The notes under the pieces: model-generated
What the model saw: the letters and a program-made list of their open reading frames with translations, nothing else
Database searches by the model: none
What the model was told of the DNA's origin: nothing
Position numbers and translations under genes: made by a program
Part shown: positions 1 through 7,797 of the stretch, one piece after another
How the letters are laid out: the number at the start of each line of letters is the position of its first letter
Numbering within the stretch: the first letter of the stretch is position 1
Source of the DNA: Alistipes sp.
Lineage (GTDB): Bacteria; Bacteroidota; Bacteroidia; Bacteroidales; Rikenellaceae
DNA: 64,000 nucleotides
Direction: 5' to 3'
Assembly (NCBI GenBank): GCA_020026395.1
Contig: JAHHQM010000005.1
Span: 123,576-187,575, forward strand

Positions 1-1
1 C

Positions 2-211
2 AAACCGAGCTGCGCCATGAAACTCACCACAGGTGTCGGTACGGCCATGTTGTCGGCCATGATGGCTTGCGACGGTCACTGCGTATCGTCGGTAGAGGGC
101 ATCATCGAGGACGATGTGGACAAATGTATCCGCAACCTCACGACCATCGGCCGCGACGGTATGAACAACACCGACGCCATGGTGCTGGACATCATGACCC
201 ACAAGTGCTAA
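2..211 (+). CDS. CyuA/YhaM-type cysteine desulfidase (serine dehydratase alpha family), C-terminal fragment
   Basis: Only the last 69 codons are present; the gene enters from the left edge. The fragment opens with KPSCAMKLTTGVGTAM, which matches the CDGAKPSCALK segment of the CyuA/UPF0597 family of Fe-S L-cysteine desulfidases and serine dehydratase-like proteins. It ends with the family's typical tail (EGI, DDVDKCIRNL, RDGMNNTD, LDIM). Members convert L-cysteine to pyruvate, sulfide and ammonia in the cytoplasm. The conserved Cys of PSC is present. A strong hairpin terminator follows 14 bases after the stop. The family call rests on the tail only, so the exact substrate is uncertain. Confidence 0.75.
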   Translation, partial: KPSCAMKLTTGVGTAMLSAMMACDGHCVSSVEGIIEDDVDKCIRNLTTIGRDGMNNTDAMVLDIMTHKC

Positions 212-224
212 TCAATCCGATATA

Positions 225-280
225 CCTTATATAGAAAATACCCTCGTCCTTTTCGGAACGGGGGTATTTTCTATATAAGG
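225..280 (+). terminator. Long perfect hairpin, probable bidirectional terminator
   Basis: Arms 225-243 and 262-280 are perfectly complementary over 19 bp and are separated by an 18-base loop that can itself pair partly. The stem base is A/T-rich, so it can stop transcription from the desulfidase gene on the left and from the convergent M15 peptidase on the right. Confidence 0.75.
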
Positions 281-281
281 G

Positions 282-372
282 CGGGGGCTTCGGAGGCGGA
301 GGTTCGGAGGCGAGCCAAGGTTCGGAGGCGAGCCAAGGTTCGGAGGCTGGGTTCGGACGCGGGGGTTCGGGT
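282..372. repeat. GC-rich 18-bp tandem repeat in intergenic DNA
   Basis: The 18-base unit GGTTCGGAGGCGAGCCAA occurs exactly twice, at 301-318 and 319-336. A third partial copy follows at 337-348, with looser GGTTCGG variants on both sides. No gene is supported here. The repeats lie between the terminator hairpin and the end of the M15 peptidase gene. Confidence 0.8.
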
Positions 373-396
373 TTCGGGGCAGTTCCTCGAAAAAAC

Positions 397-876
397 CTAC
401 TCCATCGGAAAGTAACATCCCCGCCTCATGCGGAGTTTCTCGCACCGCTGCTCTCCCGCAAGACTTCTCAGGCCGAGATGAATCCAGCGGGGAATACCCT
501 CGTCGGATTCGCCCTCCGAGATCAATTGGTCGAACGCCACTCCCGCGACCCACTCCCGACAAAACATCCCGAAGGCCTTCATGCGCCCGTTCACGGGAAC
601 AAGATCGGCGGCCAACCCCGCCGTGTGCGCCGAACGGGGCGCCCCGCCGACCGCACGGTTCAAAGCCGCACATCGGTATCCCGAGCTGATGCGGATTGCG
701 GGATCGCCAAGGTTGTTCTCTGCGCAAAACGCAGTCCATGCTTCGCGCAACGGGTCAAGCAGTGTCGATGCAAGCTCCTCCAAATGAGCGCGGTGCGCAG
801 CCGATGGGATGTTTTCAAGGCCGAGACGATCGGCCGTATCGGAACGCGTAAGTTCCGACAAGGTAAAGTACTTCAT
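397..876 (-). CDS. M15-family D-Ala-D-Ala carboxypeptidase-like peptidase
   Basis: 159 residues, the size of a single peptidase M15A catalytic domain. Visible motifs are SGYRC, then SAHTAGLAADL (the SxHxxGxAxD zinc-binding signature) and a late WIHLGL supplying the last metal-binding His. This family cleaves D-Ala-containing peptide bonds in peptidoglycan cross-links. There is no signal peptide, so export would need a phage holin-like route or another path; similar stand-alone proteins occur in Bacteroidales prophage remnants. No other phage gene is nearby. Transcription converges on the desulfidase gene. The family is clear; the physiological role is unknown. Confidence 0.85.
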   Translation of the reverse strand: MKYFTLSELTRSDTADRLGLENIPSAAHRAHLEELASTLLDPLREAWTAFCAENNLGDPAIRISSGYRCAALNRAVGGAPRSAHTAGLAADLVPVNGRMKAFGMFCREWVAGVAFDQLISEGESDEGIPRWIHLGLRSLAGEQRCEKLRMRRGCYFPME

Positions 877-932
877 AGGTAAAACGGTTTAAAGGGGTAG
901 AAAAAATCCCGCCGAAAGACTTCGTACGGGAT

Positions 933-967
933 AAAAAACCGACCCTCCCGCTTTAGGGAAAGGTCGG
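933..967 (-). terminator. Rho-independent terminator after hpf
   Basis: Hairpin 939-967 (CCGACC and GGTCGG arms with an extended CCC/GGG part) is followed on the minus strand by a run of T at 933-938. It closes the xerC-hpf transcript. Confidence 0.8.
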
Positions 968-1005
968 CAAAATTAACAATATAAGTAAGGAATCAAACGG
1001 GGGGA

Positions 1006-1299
1006 TTATTTATCCTTGCCCTTGAATTTTTCCAACTGATGTTTCAATGCGTCAATGGCCTCATCGACCGATTCCTCGAAGGATTTCGACTGATGGCTCG
1101 CAACAAGATCCTCACCGGGCATATGCAGGGTGATGGTGGCTATTTTGTTGCCCTTTTCGTGGTCCTTGTCGAGTTTCAACACGACGTCTGCTCCGGTAGA
1201 GCGCTCCGCAAAACGATCCAATTTCTCCATTTTCGCTTCTACAAATTCGACCAACTTCTTGTCGGCATCGAATTTCAAAGATTGAATTCGTACGTTCAT
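1006..1299 (-). CDS. hpf: Ribosome hibernation-promoting factor, short form
   Basis: 97 residues covering the whole S30AE/HPF fold, starting MNVRIQSLKFDADKKLVEFV and including the conserved PGEDLVA and DEAIDALKHQLEKFK segments. Short HPF binds the 30S subunit near the decoding centre and inactivates idle ribosomes in stationary phase. There is no C-terminal dimerisation domain, so it is not the long form. It lies 21 bases downstream of xerC, probably in one transcript, and a terminator follows. The pairing of hpf with xerC is frequent in Bacteroidales. Confidence 0.93.
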   Translation of the reverse strand: MNVRIQSLKFDADKKLVEFVEAKMEKLDRFAERSTGADVVLKLDKDHEKGNKIATITLHMPGEDLVASHQSKSFEESVDEAIDALKHQLEKFKGKDK

Positions 1300-1320
1300 A
1301 GCCTAACGATTTAAGAGTTA

Positions 1321-2223
1321 TTACTTCCCATCCCTTTGGCGGGGATGAGCCTTTCGGTAAATTTCTTTCAGGCGCGCGATGCTGTTGTGAGTGTAAACCT
1401 CGGTGGCTTCCAGCGACGCATGCCCCAACAATTCCTGAATTTCGCGGATGTCGGCACCCTCGTTGAGCAGATGGGTGGCAAACGTGTGGCGCAACACATG
1501 GGGGCTTTTCTTCCCTTGAACACCGGCCTCGGAAAGGATCCGCTCCACCACGCGGTAAACCACGCTGCGGGAGATTCGTTGTCCTTTCTGTGTTAAAAAT
1601 AAGGGTTTTTCTTCGGAAATGCAAATATTTTGCCGATCAATTGTCTTGAAATGTGCCAAAATATGTCGTCTTAAGGGTTCGACCAACGGCACGACGCGTT
1701 CCTTGTCGCCCTTACCGCGAATGCGTAACGAGCGGAAATCCCCGGCGAAGTCCCCGCGGTTGATGCCCACAAGCTCCTGCAAACGCAATCCGCAGGCGTA
1801 GAACATCAGGATGATAAGGTGGTCGCGCTCCGCAACGAAGTCCTCTGCCTGTTCCCCGCACTCCACCACCACGTCGCTCATCCGCGATTCGGGCACGAAG
1901 GCAGGCAGTCGGCGGGCGGTTTTCAACGCCGTGATCGGGTGCATGATGTCCTTTTCGACCAACCCCTCGCGCATCAGCCAGGAAAAGAAGGTGCGCAGGG
2001 TCGAGAGTTCGCGGTTCATCGAGCGGGGCGACACCCCCTCCCGCCCCGTACGGCAGACGATCCACTCCCGGATGCGGTCGGTCGAGAGCATATCGGGCGT
2101 AAACCCTTCGGGCGTTGTGCCCAGCCACGCAAACAACCGTTCCAGATCGCGGCGGTAATTGCGCACCGTGAGCGGGGAGTAACGCCTTTCGGCCTCGAGA
2201 TAATGGATGAATCGCATGAACAT
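1321..2223 (-). CDS. xerC: Tyrosine recombinase XerC
   Basis: 300 residues with an N-terminal SAM-like core-binding domain (about 1-95) and a C-terminal catalytic domain. The catalytic set is complete: Arg147 in GLRLQEL, Lys171 in GKGDKERVVP, His242 and Arg245 in HVLRHTFATHLL, His268 in GHAS, and nucleophile Tyr277 in EVYTH. XerC with XerD resolves chromosome dimers at dif. Length and motifs fit a housekeeping Xer protein better than an integron or transposon integrase, and no attachment sites are seen. The start may be the Met at 2223 or at 2217. A TACCTTTG box ends only about 5 bases upstream, implying an almost leaderless mRNA. XerD is the alternative name. Confidence 0.88.
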   Translation of the reverse strand: MFMRFIHYLEAERRYSPLTVRNYRRDLERLFAWLGTTPEGFTPDMLSTDRIREWIVCRTGREGVSPRSMNRELSTLRTFFSWLMREGLVEKDIMHPITALKTARRLPAFVPESRMSDVVVECGEQAEDFVAERDHLIILMFYACGLRLQELVGINRGDFAGDFRSLRIRGKGDKERVVPLVEPLRRHILAHFKTIDRQNICISEEKPLFLTQKGQRISRSVVYRVVERILSEAGVQGKKSPHVLRHTFATHLLNEGADIREIQELLGHASLEATEVYTHNSIARLKEIYRKAHPRQRDGK

Positions 2224-2227
2224 AACA

Positions 2228-2235
2228 CAAAGGTA
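2228..2235 (-). promoter_or_regulatory. TAnnTTTG -7 box for xerC-hpf
   Basis: The minus strand reads TACCTTTG immediately upstream of the xerC start. No convincing -33 TTTG is seen. The expected transcript start falls at or within a few bases of the initiation codon. Confidence 0.55.
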
Positions 2236-2323
2236 ACAAAAAAACCGAAAGCCCGGTTTCCATAAAACTACACCTTTACCCTCAAAACGGATTCCGTGCG
2301 GGGTTTATTTTCCGCCCCGACGA

Positions 2324-2355
2324 TTTGTTTGCACACCCGAAAAGCGGTATCTTTG
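2324..2355 (+). promoter_or_regulatory. Bacteroidota-type promoter for the flavin reductase gene
   Basis: TTTG at 2324-2327 and TATCTTTG at 2348-2355 are separated by 20 bases, matching the primary sigma consensus of this phylum. The gene starts at 2380. Confidence 0.8.
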
Positions 2356-2379
2356 TTTTCAAACGAAAACACCAAACGT

Positions 2380-3000
2380 ATGGAACAATCCGAAAAGAAG
2401 ATTTCCGTGCCCTTCGACAAGGAGCATTGGAAACCCGGCACGCTGATCTATCCGCTGCCTGCCGTGCTGGTGAGTTGCGGAGCCACTCCCGAGGAGTATA
2501 ACATGCTGACCATCGCATGGACGGGTACCGTCTGCACGAATCCCGCCATGTGTTATATATCGGTACGCCCCGAACGCCACTCCCACGCCATCATCAGCCG
2601 CACGGGATCGTTCGTCATCAACCTCACGACGCACGATCTGGCACGCGCCACGGATTGGTGCGGCGTGAAATCGGGACGCGACTGCGACAAATTCCGCGAA
2701 ATGGGACTCACGCCCCTGCCCGCCACGGAGGTCGATGCCCCCTTGATCGGCGAATCGCCCGTCAATATCGAGTGCCGCGTCAAACAGATCATCCCTCTGG
2801 GATCGCACGATATGTTCCTCGCCGAAGTCGTTCATGTCGATGTCGATGCGTCGCTGATCGACCCCGAAACGGGCAAATTCTGTCTGGAGAAGGCACGCCT
2901 CATTACCTACGCCCACGGCGAATATTTCGATCCGGGCAAGTCGCTGGGACATTTCGGCTGGTCGGTACGCAAGAAAAAATCCGCCCCGCGCCGAAAATAG
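2380..3000 (+). CDS. Flavin reductase family protein (FMN-binding split barrel)
   Basis: 206 residues from the ATG at 2380; the open frame extends further upstream but overlaps the promoter, so the later ATG is chosen. The sequence fits the flavin reductase-like FMN-binding split-barrel family: PAVLVSCG, NMLTIAWTGT, SHAIISRTGSFVINL, and a CRVKQIIPLGSHDMFLAEV core. Such proteins bind FMN and either reduce free flavin with NAD(P)H or act as small flavin oxidoreductases. The substrate cannot be read from the sequence. The gene is monocistronic, with its own promoter and terminator. Confidence 0.82.
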   Translation: MEQSEKKISVPFDKEHWKPGTLIYPLPAVLVSCGATPEEYNMLTIAWTGTVCTNPAMCYISVRPERHSHAIISRTGSFVINLTTHDLARATDWCGVKSGRDCDKFREMGLTPLPATEVDAPLIGESPVNIECRVKQIIPLGSHDMFLAEVVHVDVDASLIDPETGKFCLEKARLITYAHGEYFDPGKSLGHFGWSVRKKKSAPRRK

Positions 3001-3019
3001 CTTTCCCTCACCCCGATAT

Positions 3020-3053
3020 AAGGCACACCCCCACCGCGGGATGTGCCTTTTTT
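3020..3053 (+). terminator. Terminator after the flavin reductase gene
   Basis: AAGGCACA and TGTGCCTT arms (about 3020-3049) with GC pairs in the upper stem are followed by a T run to 3053. Confidence 0.8.
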
Positions 3054-3073
3054 CATGCCCCCGTCGGTACTTT

Positions 3074-3146
3074 TTCTGCCAAAACTGCACCGAAACCGAC
3101 TTTTTTCAAGCAAATTCTGCCATTCGTATGACATTTTGGCAGAATT
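3074..3146 (+). promoter_or_regulatory. Repeated TTCTGCCA half-sites upstream of dnaK
   Basis: The octamer TTCTGCCA occurs at 3074-3081 and again at 3115-3122. The second copy forms a perfect 10-bp inverted repeat (AATTCTGCCA / TGGCAGAATT) with 3137-3146, spacer 14 bases. The sites lie 95-165 bases before the dnaK start. Position and symmetry suggest an operator for a heat-shock regulator or an unusual promoter; the protein that binds is unknown. A degenerate TTTG (3136-3139) and GACCTTTG pair nearby could be the promoter itself. Confidence 0.55.
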
Positions 3147-3240
3147 CGGGAATTGGTACGACCTTTGATCATTTCCGAAGCGTGATCGCGAAAGAGCGGT
3201 CGGAACGATTAAGAAACAACAAATTAAAAAGCATACAACT

Positions 3241-5166
3241 ATGGCAAAGATTATTGGTATTGACTTGGGTACAACGAACTCGTGTGTAGCCGTGTTCGAG
3301 GGTAACGAACCGGTGATCATCCCCAACAGCGAGGGACACCGCACGACTCCTTCGGTCGTCGCCTTCACCAACGACGGCGAGCGTAAGGTCGGTGACCCCG
3401 CAAAACGTCAGGCGATCACCAACCCGAAGCGTACGGTCTTCTCGATCAAGCGTTTCATGGGTGAGAGCTACGACAAAGTAACAAACGACATTGCCCGCGC
3501 ACCGTACAGCATCGTTCGTGGCGACAACAACACGCCGCGTGTCGATATCGACGGTCGCCAGTATACGCCACAGGAGATTTCGGCCGTGATTCTTCAGAAG
3601 ATGAAGAAGACCGCCGAGGATTATCTGGGGCAGGAAGTAAACGAAGCCGTCGTAACGGTTCCTGCCTACTTCTCCGACTCGCAGCGTCAGGCTACCAAGG
3701 AGGCCGGCGAAATCGCAGGTCTGAAGGTCAGCCGTATCATCAACGAGCCTACCGCAGCCGCTCTGGCCTACGGTCTGGACAAGAAGGATTCCGAGATGCG
3801 TATCGCCGTATACGACCTGGGCGGTGGTACGTTCGATATTTCGATTCTGGAATTGGGCGACGGCGTATTCGAAGTGAAATCGACCAACGGTGATACCCAC
3901 CTGGGCGGTGATGACTTCGACCACGTACTGATCGACTATATGGCCGAGGCATTCAAGGCCGAGCACGGCATTGACCTGCGTCAGGATCCGATGGCACTCC
4001 AGCGTCTGAAGGAGGCTGCCGAGAAAGCCAAGATCGAGCTGTCGTCGTCGACCTCGACCGAGATCAACCTGCCGTACATCATGCCCGTAAACGGTATTCC
4101 GCAGCACTTGGTGATGACTCTTACGCGTGCCAAGTTCGAGCAGTTGTGCGACCACCTGGTTCGCAAGACCATCGAGCCGTGTAAGATCGCACTGCGTGAT
4201 GCAGGCCTTCAGGCATCGGACATCAACGAGGTGATTCTGGTCGGTGGTTCGACCCGTATCCCCGCCATTCAGAAGATCGTCGAAGAGTTCTTCGGCAAGG
4301 CTCCTTCGAAGAGCGTGAACCCCGATGAGGTTGTGGCTCTGGGTGCTGCAATTCAGGGTGGTGTACTGACCGGTGAGGCCGAGGTTAAGGATATTCTTCT
4401 TCTGGATGTCACTCCGCTGTCGCTCGGTATCGAAACCTTAGGTGGCGTGATGACCAAACTGATCGACGCCAACACCACCATCCCGACCCGCAAGTCGGAG
4501 GTCTTCTCGACGGCTGCCGACAACCAGCCTTCGGTGGAAATCAACGTATGTCAGGGCGAGCGTCCCATGGCACGAGACAACAAATCGATCGGTCGTTTCC
4601 ACTTGGACGGCATTCCCGCTGCTCCGCGCGGTGTACCCCAGATCGAAGTTACGTTCGATATCGACGCCAACGGTATTCTGAACGTGTCGGCCAAGGATAA
4701 GGGCACGGGCAAGGAGCAGAAGATCCGTATCGAGGCATCGTCGGGCTTGACCGATCAGGAGATCCAGCGTATGCGTGACGAAGCAAAGGCCAACGAGGAG
4801 AAGGATAAGGCCGAGAAGGAGCGTATCGACAAGATCAACGCCGCCGACTCGAACATCTTCGCCACCGAGAAACAGCTCAAGGAGTACGGCGACAAGATTC
4901 CTGCCGAGAAGAAATCGGCAATCGAGGGCGCACTGGCCAAACTGAAGGAGGCTCACAAGAACTCCGACGTTGCCGCCATCGACACCGCCATCAACGAACT
5001 GAATGCCGCATGGCAGGCCGCTTCGCAGGACATCTACGCCCAGCAGCAGGCTCAGCAGGCACAGGGTGGAGCACAGGGCGCACAGCAACAGCAGGGCGCA
5101 CAGGGTTCGGCACAGCAGGACGGCAAACAGCAGCCCGAAGATGTCGAATTCGAGGAAGTGAAATAA
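3241..5166 (+). CDS. dnaK: Molecular chaperone DnaK (Hsp70)
   Basis: 641 residues, normal length. The nucleotide-binding domain begins IGIDLGTTNSCVAV and carries DLGGGTFDIS, NEPTAAALAYG and the VGGSTRIP phosphate-binding loop. The substrate-binding domain follows (DVTPLSLGIET). The C-terminal lid ends in a Gln/Gly/Ala-rich tail and EDVEFEEVK. DnaK binds exposed hydrophobic segments of unfolded proteins in an ATP-dependent cycle with DnaJ and GrpE. Neither dnaJ nor grpE is adjacent, and the gene is closed by its own terminator. Codon use is biased as expected for a highly expressed gene. The upstream repeated sites suggest stress regulation. Confidence 0.99.
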   Translation: MAKIIGIDLGTTNSCVAVFEGNEPVIIPNSEGHRTTPSVVAFTNDGERKVGDPAKRQAITNPKRTVFSIKRFMGESYDKVTNDIARAPYSIVRGDNNTPRVDIDGRQYTPQEISAVILQKMKKTAEDYLGQEVNEAVVTVPAYFSDSQRQATKEAGEIAGLKVSRIINEPTAAALAYGLDKKDSEMRIAVYDLGGGTFDISILELGDGVFEVKSTNGDTHLGGDDFDHVLIDYMAEAFKAEHGIDLRQDPMALQRLKEAAEKAKIELSSSTSTEINLPYIMPVNGIPQHLVMTLTRAKFEQLCDHLVRKTIEPCKIALRDAGLQASDINEVILVGGSTRIPAIQKIVEEFFGKAPSKSVNPDEVVALGAAIQGGVLTGEAEVKDILLLDVTPLSLGIETLGGVMTKLIDANTTIPTRKSEVFSTAADNQPSVEINVCQGERPMARDNKSIGRFHLDGIPAAPRGVPQIEVTFDIDANGILNVSAKDKGTGKEQKIRIEASSGLTDQEIQRMRDEAKANEEKDKAEKERIDKINAADSNIFATEKQLKEYGDKIPAEKKSAIEGALAKLKEAHKNSDVAAIDTAINELNAAWQAASQDIYAQQQAQQAQGGAQGAQQQQGAQGSAQQDGKQQPEDVEFEEVK

Positions 5167-5198
5167 TCCAGACAACAACAACTCATAAAATAGGAGAA

Positions 5199-5236
5199 AG
5201 CCGCGAGGATCATTCGTTGATCCCGCGGCTTTTTTG
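5199..5236 (+). terminator. Terminator after dnaK
   Basis: AGCCGCG and CGCGGCT arms with an inner GGATCA/TGATCC stem (5199-5230), followed by a T run. Confidence 0.9.
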
Positions 5237-5420
5237 TGCCCTGTGGGGAAGAGCGCCCAAGCGAAGGATGCCCGAACAAAGGTCGCGTCCGAACAAAGAC
5301 CGTCCGAGCAAAGGTTGGCCTTCCCTTTTTTATTTAAAGCCACCGCGCCTTGGGTACGCACCGCCTCAACCGACCACCCCGCATTTTCACTGCGCCCGCC
5401 CTTCTCCCTCCCCCCCCCAC
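5237..5420. other. Non-coding spacer between convergent dnaK and relA, with short degenerate repeats
   Basis: No gene is supported. CCGAACAAAG occurs at 5272-5281 and 5289-5298, and a variant CCGAGCAAAG at 5304-5313. A pyrimidine tract with nine or more consecutive C lies at about 5410-5419. The composition resembles the other GC-rich intergenic repeats in this window. Confidence 0.6.
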
Positions 5421-5456
5421 AAAAAAATCGGAGCCGCCTCAAAAAGCAGCCCCGAT
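5421..5456 (-). terminator. Terminator after the RelA/SpoT gene
   Basis: Hairpin 5427-5456 has ATCGG...CCGAT outer arms and GC inner pairs with small mismatches. It is followed on the minus strand by a T run at 5421-5427. Confidence 0.7.
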
Positions 5457-5467
5457 AAATACGATTC

Positions 5468-5481
5468 GTTCCCCGTGGAAC
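5468..5481. other. parS-like 14-mer, site A
   Basis: GTTCCCCGTGGAAC differs from the parS-type palindrome GTTCCACGTGGAAC at one base. It sits directly after the relA stop codon in intergenic DNA. Confidence 0.45.
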
Positions 5482-5483
5482 GC

Positions 5484-7697
5484 CTATTTGATACGACGCA
5501 CGGTCTGCACGCCGCGGATGCGCGAAATGGAGTGGATCAGCGTATCGACCGTCGATATGCCCGGCACCTCGACCGACACGCGCCCCTCAATGCGCCCGTC
5601 CTTGGCGGGTTGGATCATCAGCTCGCGGATGCTCAACTTCAGGTCGTGCGAAATAACCTCCGTGATGTTGTTGGCCATGCCCGTGGTCGCGGCGGCCACA
5701 AATTTCAGCGTGATGCTGAATGCCCCCTCGACCGAACTGCGCCAGCAGGCATCGATCACCCGATAGGCATACTTCTCGCGCATACGCCGCGCATTGGGAC
5801 AATCCTTGCGGTGGATCGTGATGCCCGAATTGATCGTCACGAAGCCGAAAATATCATCACCCTTGATCGGATTGCAGCACTTCGCCAACTTATATTGCAG
5901 TTTCGAAATATCATCGTCGATGATCAGCGCATCCTGCGGAACGGCATGCCCCGCTTCATCCTCGCGGGCATTTTTGGCCTGCTCCTTCTGACGCTCCTGC
6001 TCCTGTGCCGCCAGACGACGCTGTTCGTCCTCCTCGCCCGACAGGTGGCGCTGGAGGATCTCCTTGATGGTCGCAAATTCGAGTTTGCCCTCCGAGATGA
6101 GCATGTAGATATCCATACCGCGCTGCACCTTGAGGAACTTCACCAGATAACCCACCGCCTCATCGATCGTGAGGGGCATTTTCCAGTTCTTGAGCTTGCG
6201 TTCCAGCTCCTCACGACCCATGCGGGCGTGTTTGGCCTCATCCTCGCGCAGGAACTGACGGATCTTGCCGCGTGCCTTCGCCGTTACGACAAACGACAGC
6301 CAGTCGGCTTTCGGCACCTGGTTCTTCTGGGTCTGAATCTCCACAATATCACCGTTGTGCAACACTTCGCGCAGGGTGGCGGGTCGGTTGTTCACCTTAC
6401 CGCCCGTGCAGTTCGACCCCAGCCCCGTGTGAATGTCGAAGGCAAAATCCAGAAGGGTCGCACCCTCGGGCAGTTTCCGCAAATCGCCGTTGGGCGTGAA
6501 GACAAAGATCTCGCCCGTGGCAGGTTTGGCATCGAAACGCATCGCCAACGATTGGGGCGTCTCCTCCAACATCTCGCGAAGACGGCTCAACCACTGTTCC
6601 GAAGTCTTGGCACCCTGCCCCACACCCTTGTAACGCCAGTGTGCGGCAATACCGCGCTCGGCCACCTCGTCCATACGCTCCGAACGGATCTGCACCTCGA
6701 CCCAACGCCCCTCGGCCGATACGGTCGTGTGCAACGACTCGTAACCGTTCGATTTGGGGATCGAGACCCAGTCGCGCATACGCGTCGGGTTGGGCGTGTA
6801 GAAATCGGTCACCACCGAATAAACCGTCCAGCAGAGGCGTTTCTCGTCCTCCCGCGGGCAGTCGATGATGATGCGCAGGGCAAAAATATCGTAAACGCCC
6901 TCGAACGGCACCTTCTGCTTGTGCATCTTGGTGCGGATCGAAAAGACGGATTTCGTACGGCTCTTGATGTGGTATTTCAGACCGAGTGCATCCAGACGCT
7001 CGGTGATCGGCACAAGGAATCGCGCGATGAATGCCCGACGCTCGTCGGCACTCTCCTCCAGCTTGGCGACGATATGCTCGTACTCCTTGGGTTCGAGGTA
7101 CTTGAGGGCAATGTCCTCCAGCTCGCTCTTGATGCCGTAAAGACCCAGCTTGTGGGCAATCTGGGCGTAGAGGTTCATCGACTCCCAGCTCTTCTTGCGC
7201 CATTTCTCCTTGGGGAAGATGTCCATACGGCGCATGACGGCCAGTCGGTCGGCCAGCTTGATGAGGATCACACGCGGGTCTTCCGAGTAGCTGACGATCA
7301 GATCGCGGAAATTATCGACCTGCTCGGTCGAAACCTTCAGTTTCAGTTCCGAGATGTTCGACAGCCCCATCGTGATGCCGGCCACCTGATCACCGAAGCG
7401 TTCCCTCAGGCGGCTCATCACCCCCAGGAATTCCTCTTCGCCGAGCTCCTTGTGTGCCAGACGCACCACATCATGCAGAATCGAAGAGAGGGTCGAATTA
7501 CGACCCAGGCCGACTTCGCGGATGACGATTTCGGCCACTTCGACGCCGTGGTCCAACATCGGGTCGCCGTTGTATCGTTTCCGATCGGCCAAATACTCCG
7601 AAGCAAACCCGAGCGCCTCATCCACAAGGCGTTGGGTATCCTCCGAGAAGGAGTTGCGCACCAGCGTGCGCAGATTATCATAGCGTGAAAGATCCAT
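5484..7697 (-). CDS. RelA/SpoT-family (p)ppGpp synthetase with degenerate hydrolase motif
   Basis: 737 residues from the ATG at 7697; a TTG 30 bases upstream overlaps the promoter and is rejected. The order is HD domain (about 20-185), synthetase (about 230-345, with SNGYESLHTTV and VEVQIR catalytic segments), TGS domain (EIFVFTPNGDLRKLP), a conserved-Cys region (KCCNPIKGDDIFGFV) and a C-terminal ACT domain. The HD metal ligands His50, His75-Asp76 and Asp150 are kept. The HDxxED motif reads HDVVRL, so the catalytic Glu-Asp pair is lost, and LADRLHN reads LADRLAV. (p)ppGpp hydrolysis is therefore probably weak or absent, and a second SpoT-like protein would be expected elsewhere. Confidence 0.92.
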   Translation of the reverse strand: MDLSRYDNLRTLVRNSFSEDTQRLVDEALGFASEYLADRKRYNGDPMLDHGVEVAEIVIREVGLGRNSTLSSILHDVVRLAHKELGEEEFLGVMSRLRERFGDQVAGITMGLSNISELKLKVSTEQVDNFRDLIVSYSEDPRVILIKLADRLAVMRRMDIFPKEKWRKKSWESMNLYAQIAHKLGLYGIKSELEDIALKYLEPKEYEHIVAKLEESADERRAFIARFLVPITERLDALGLKYHIKSRTKSVFSIRTKMHKQKVPFEGVYDIFALRIIIDCPREDEKRLCWTVYSVVTDFYTPNPTRMRDWVSIPKSNGYESLHTTVSAEGRWVEVQIRSERMDEVAERGIAAHWRYKGVGQGAKTSEQWLSRLREMLEETPQSLAMRFDAKPATGEIFVFTPNGDLRKLPEGATLLDFAFDIHTGLGSNCTGGKVNNRPATLREVLHNGDIVEIQTQKNQVPKADWLSFVVTAKARGKIRQFLREDEAKHARMGREELERKLKNWKMPLTIDEAVGYLVKFLKVQRGMDIYMLISEGKLEFATIKEILQRHLSGEEDEQRRLAAQEQERQKEQAKNAREDEAGHAVPQDALIIDDDISKLQYKLAKCCNPIKGDDIFGFVTINSGITIHRKDCPNARRMREKYAYRVIDACWRSSVEGAFSITLKFVAAATTGMANNITEVISHDLKLSIRELMIQPAKDGRIEGRVSVEVPGISTVDTLIHSISRIRGVQTVRRIK

Positions 7698-7724
7698 TTT
7701 CTTCTTCAATTTTGCGCTTATGAA

Positions 7725-7732
7725 CAAAGGTA
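7725..7732 (-). promoter_or_regulatory. TAnnTTTG -7 box for the RelA/SpoT gene
   Basis: The minus strand reads TACCTTTG 27 bases before the ATG at 7697, which supports that start over the upstream TTG. It is arranged back to back with the promoter of the hemolysin-III gene. Confidence 0.6.
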
Positions 7733-7745
7733 CGGAAAAAATTTA

Positions 7746-7753
7746 TATTTTTG
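7746..7753 (+). promoter_or_regulatory. TAnnTTTG -7 box for the hemolysin-III gene
   Basis: TATTTTTG lies 45 bases before the start at 7798, divergent from the relA promoter, which is 13 bases away. The -33 element is not clear. Confidence 0.45.
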
Positions 7754-7797
7754 GCGGGTGAGCTTCACAATACGAACCCGAAAAATTACGAAAAACC

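Noticed and set aside
301..348. Tandem repeats as a possible CRISPR array
   Set aside because: Units are directly adjacent with no spacers and no cas genes are present.
1321..2223. Tyrosine recombinase as an integrase of a mobile element
   Set aside because: Length, complete XerC motifs and the hpf neighbour fit the housekeeping enzyme; no attachment repeats or cargo genes are seen.
3132..3160. Sigma-54-like TGGCA...TTGG before dnaK
   Set aside because: Spacing between the GG and GC elements does not fit -24/-12 consensus; the repeated TTCTGCCA explains the TGGCA better.
5010..7688. Plus-strand open frame of 892 codons across the relA region
   Set aside because: It is the antisense shadow of the RelA/SpoT gene and dnaK end; residues show no family and the minus-strand protein is clear.
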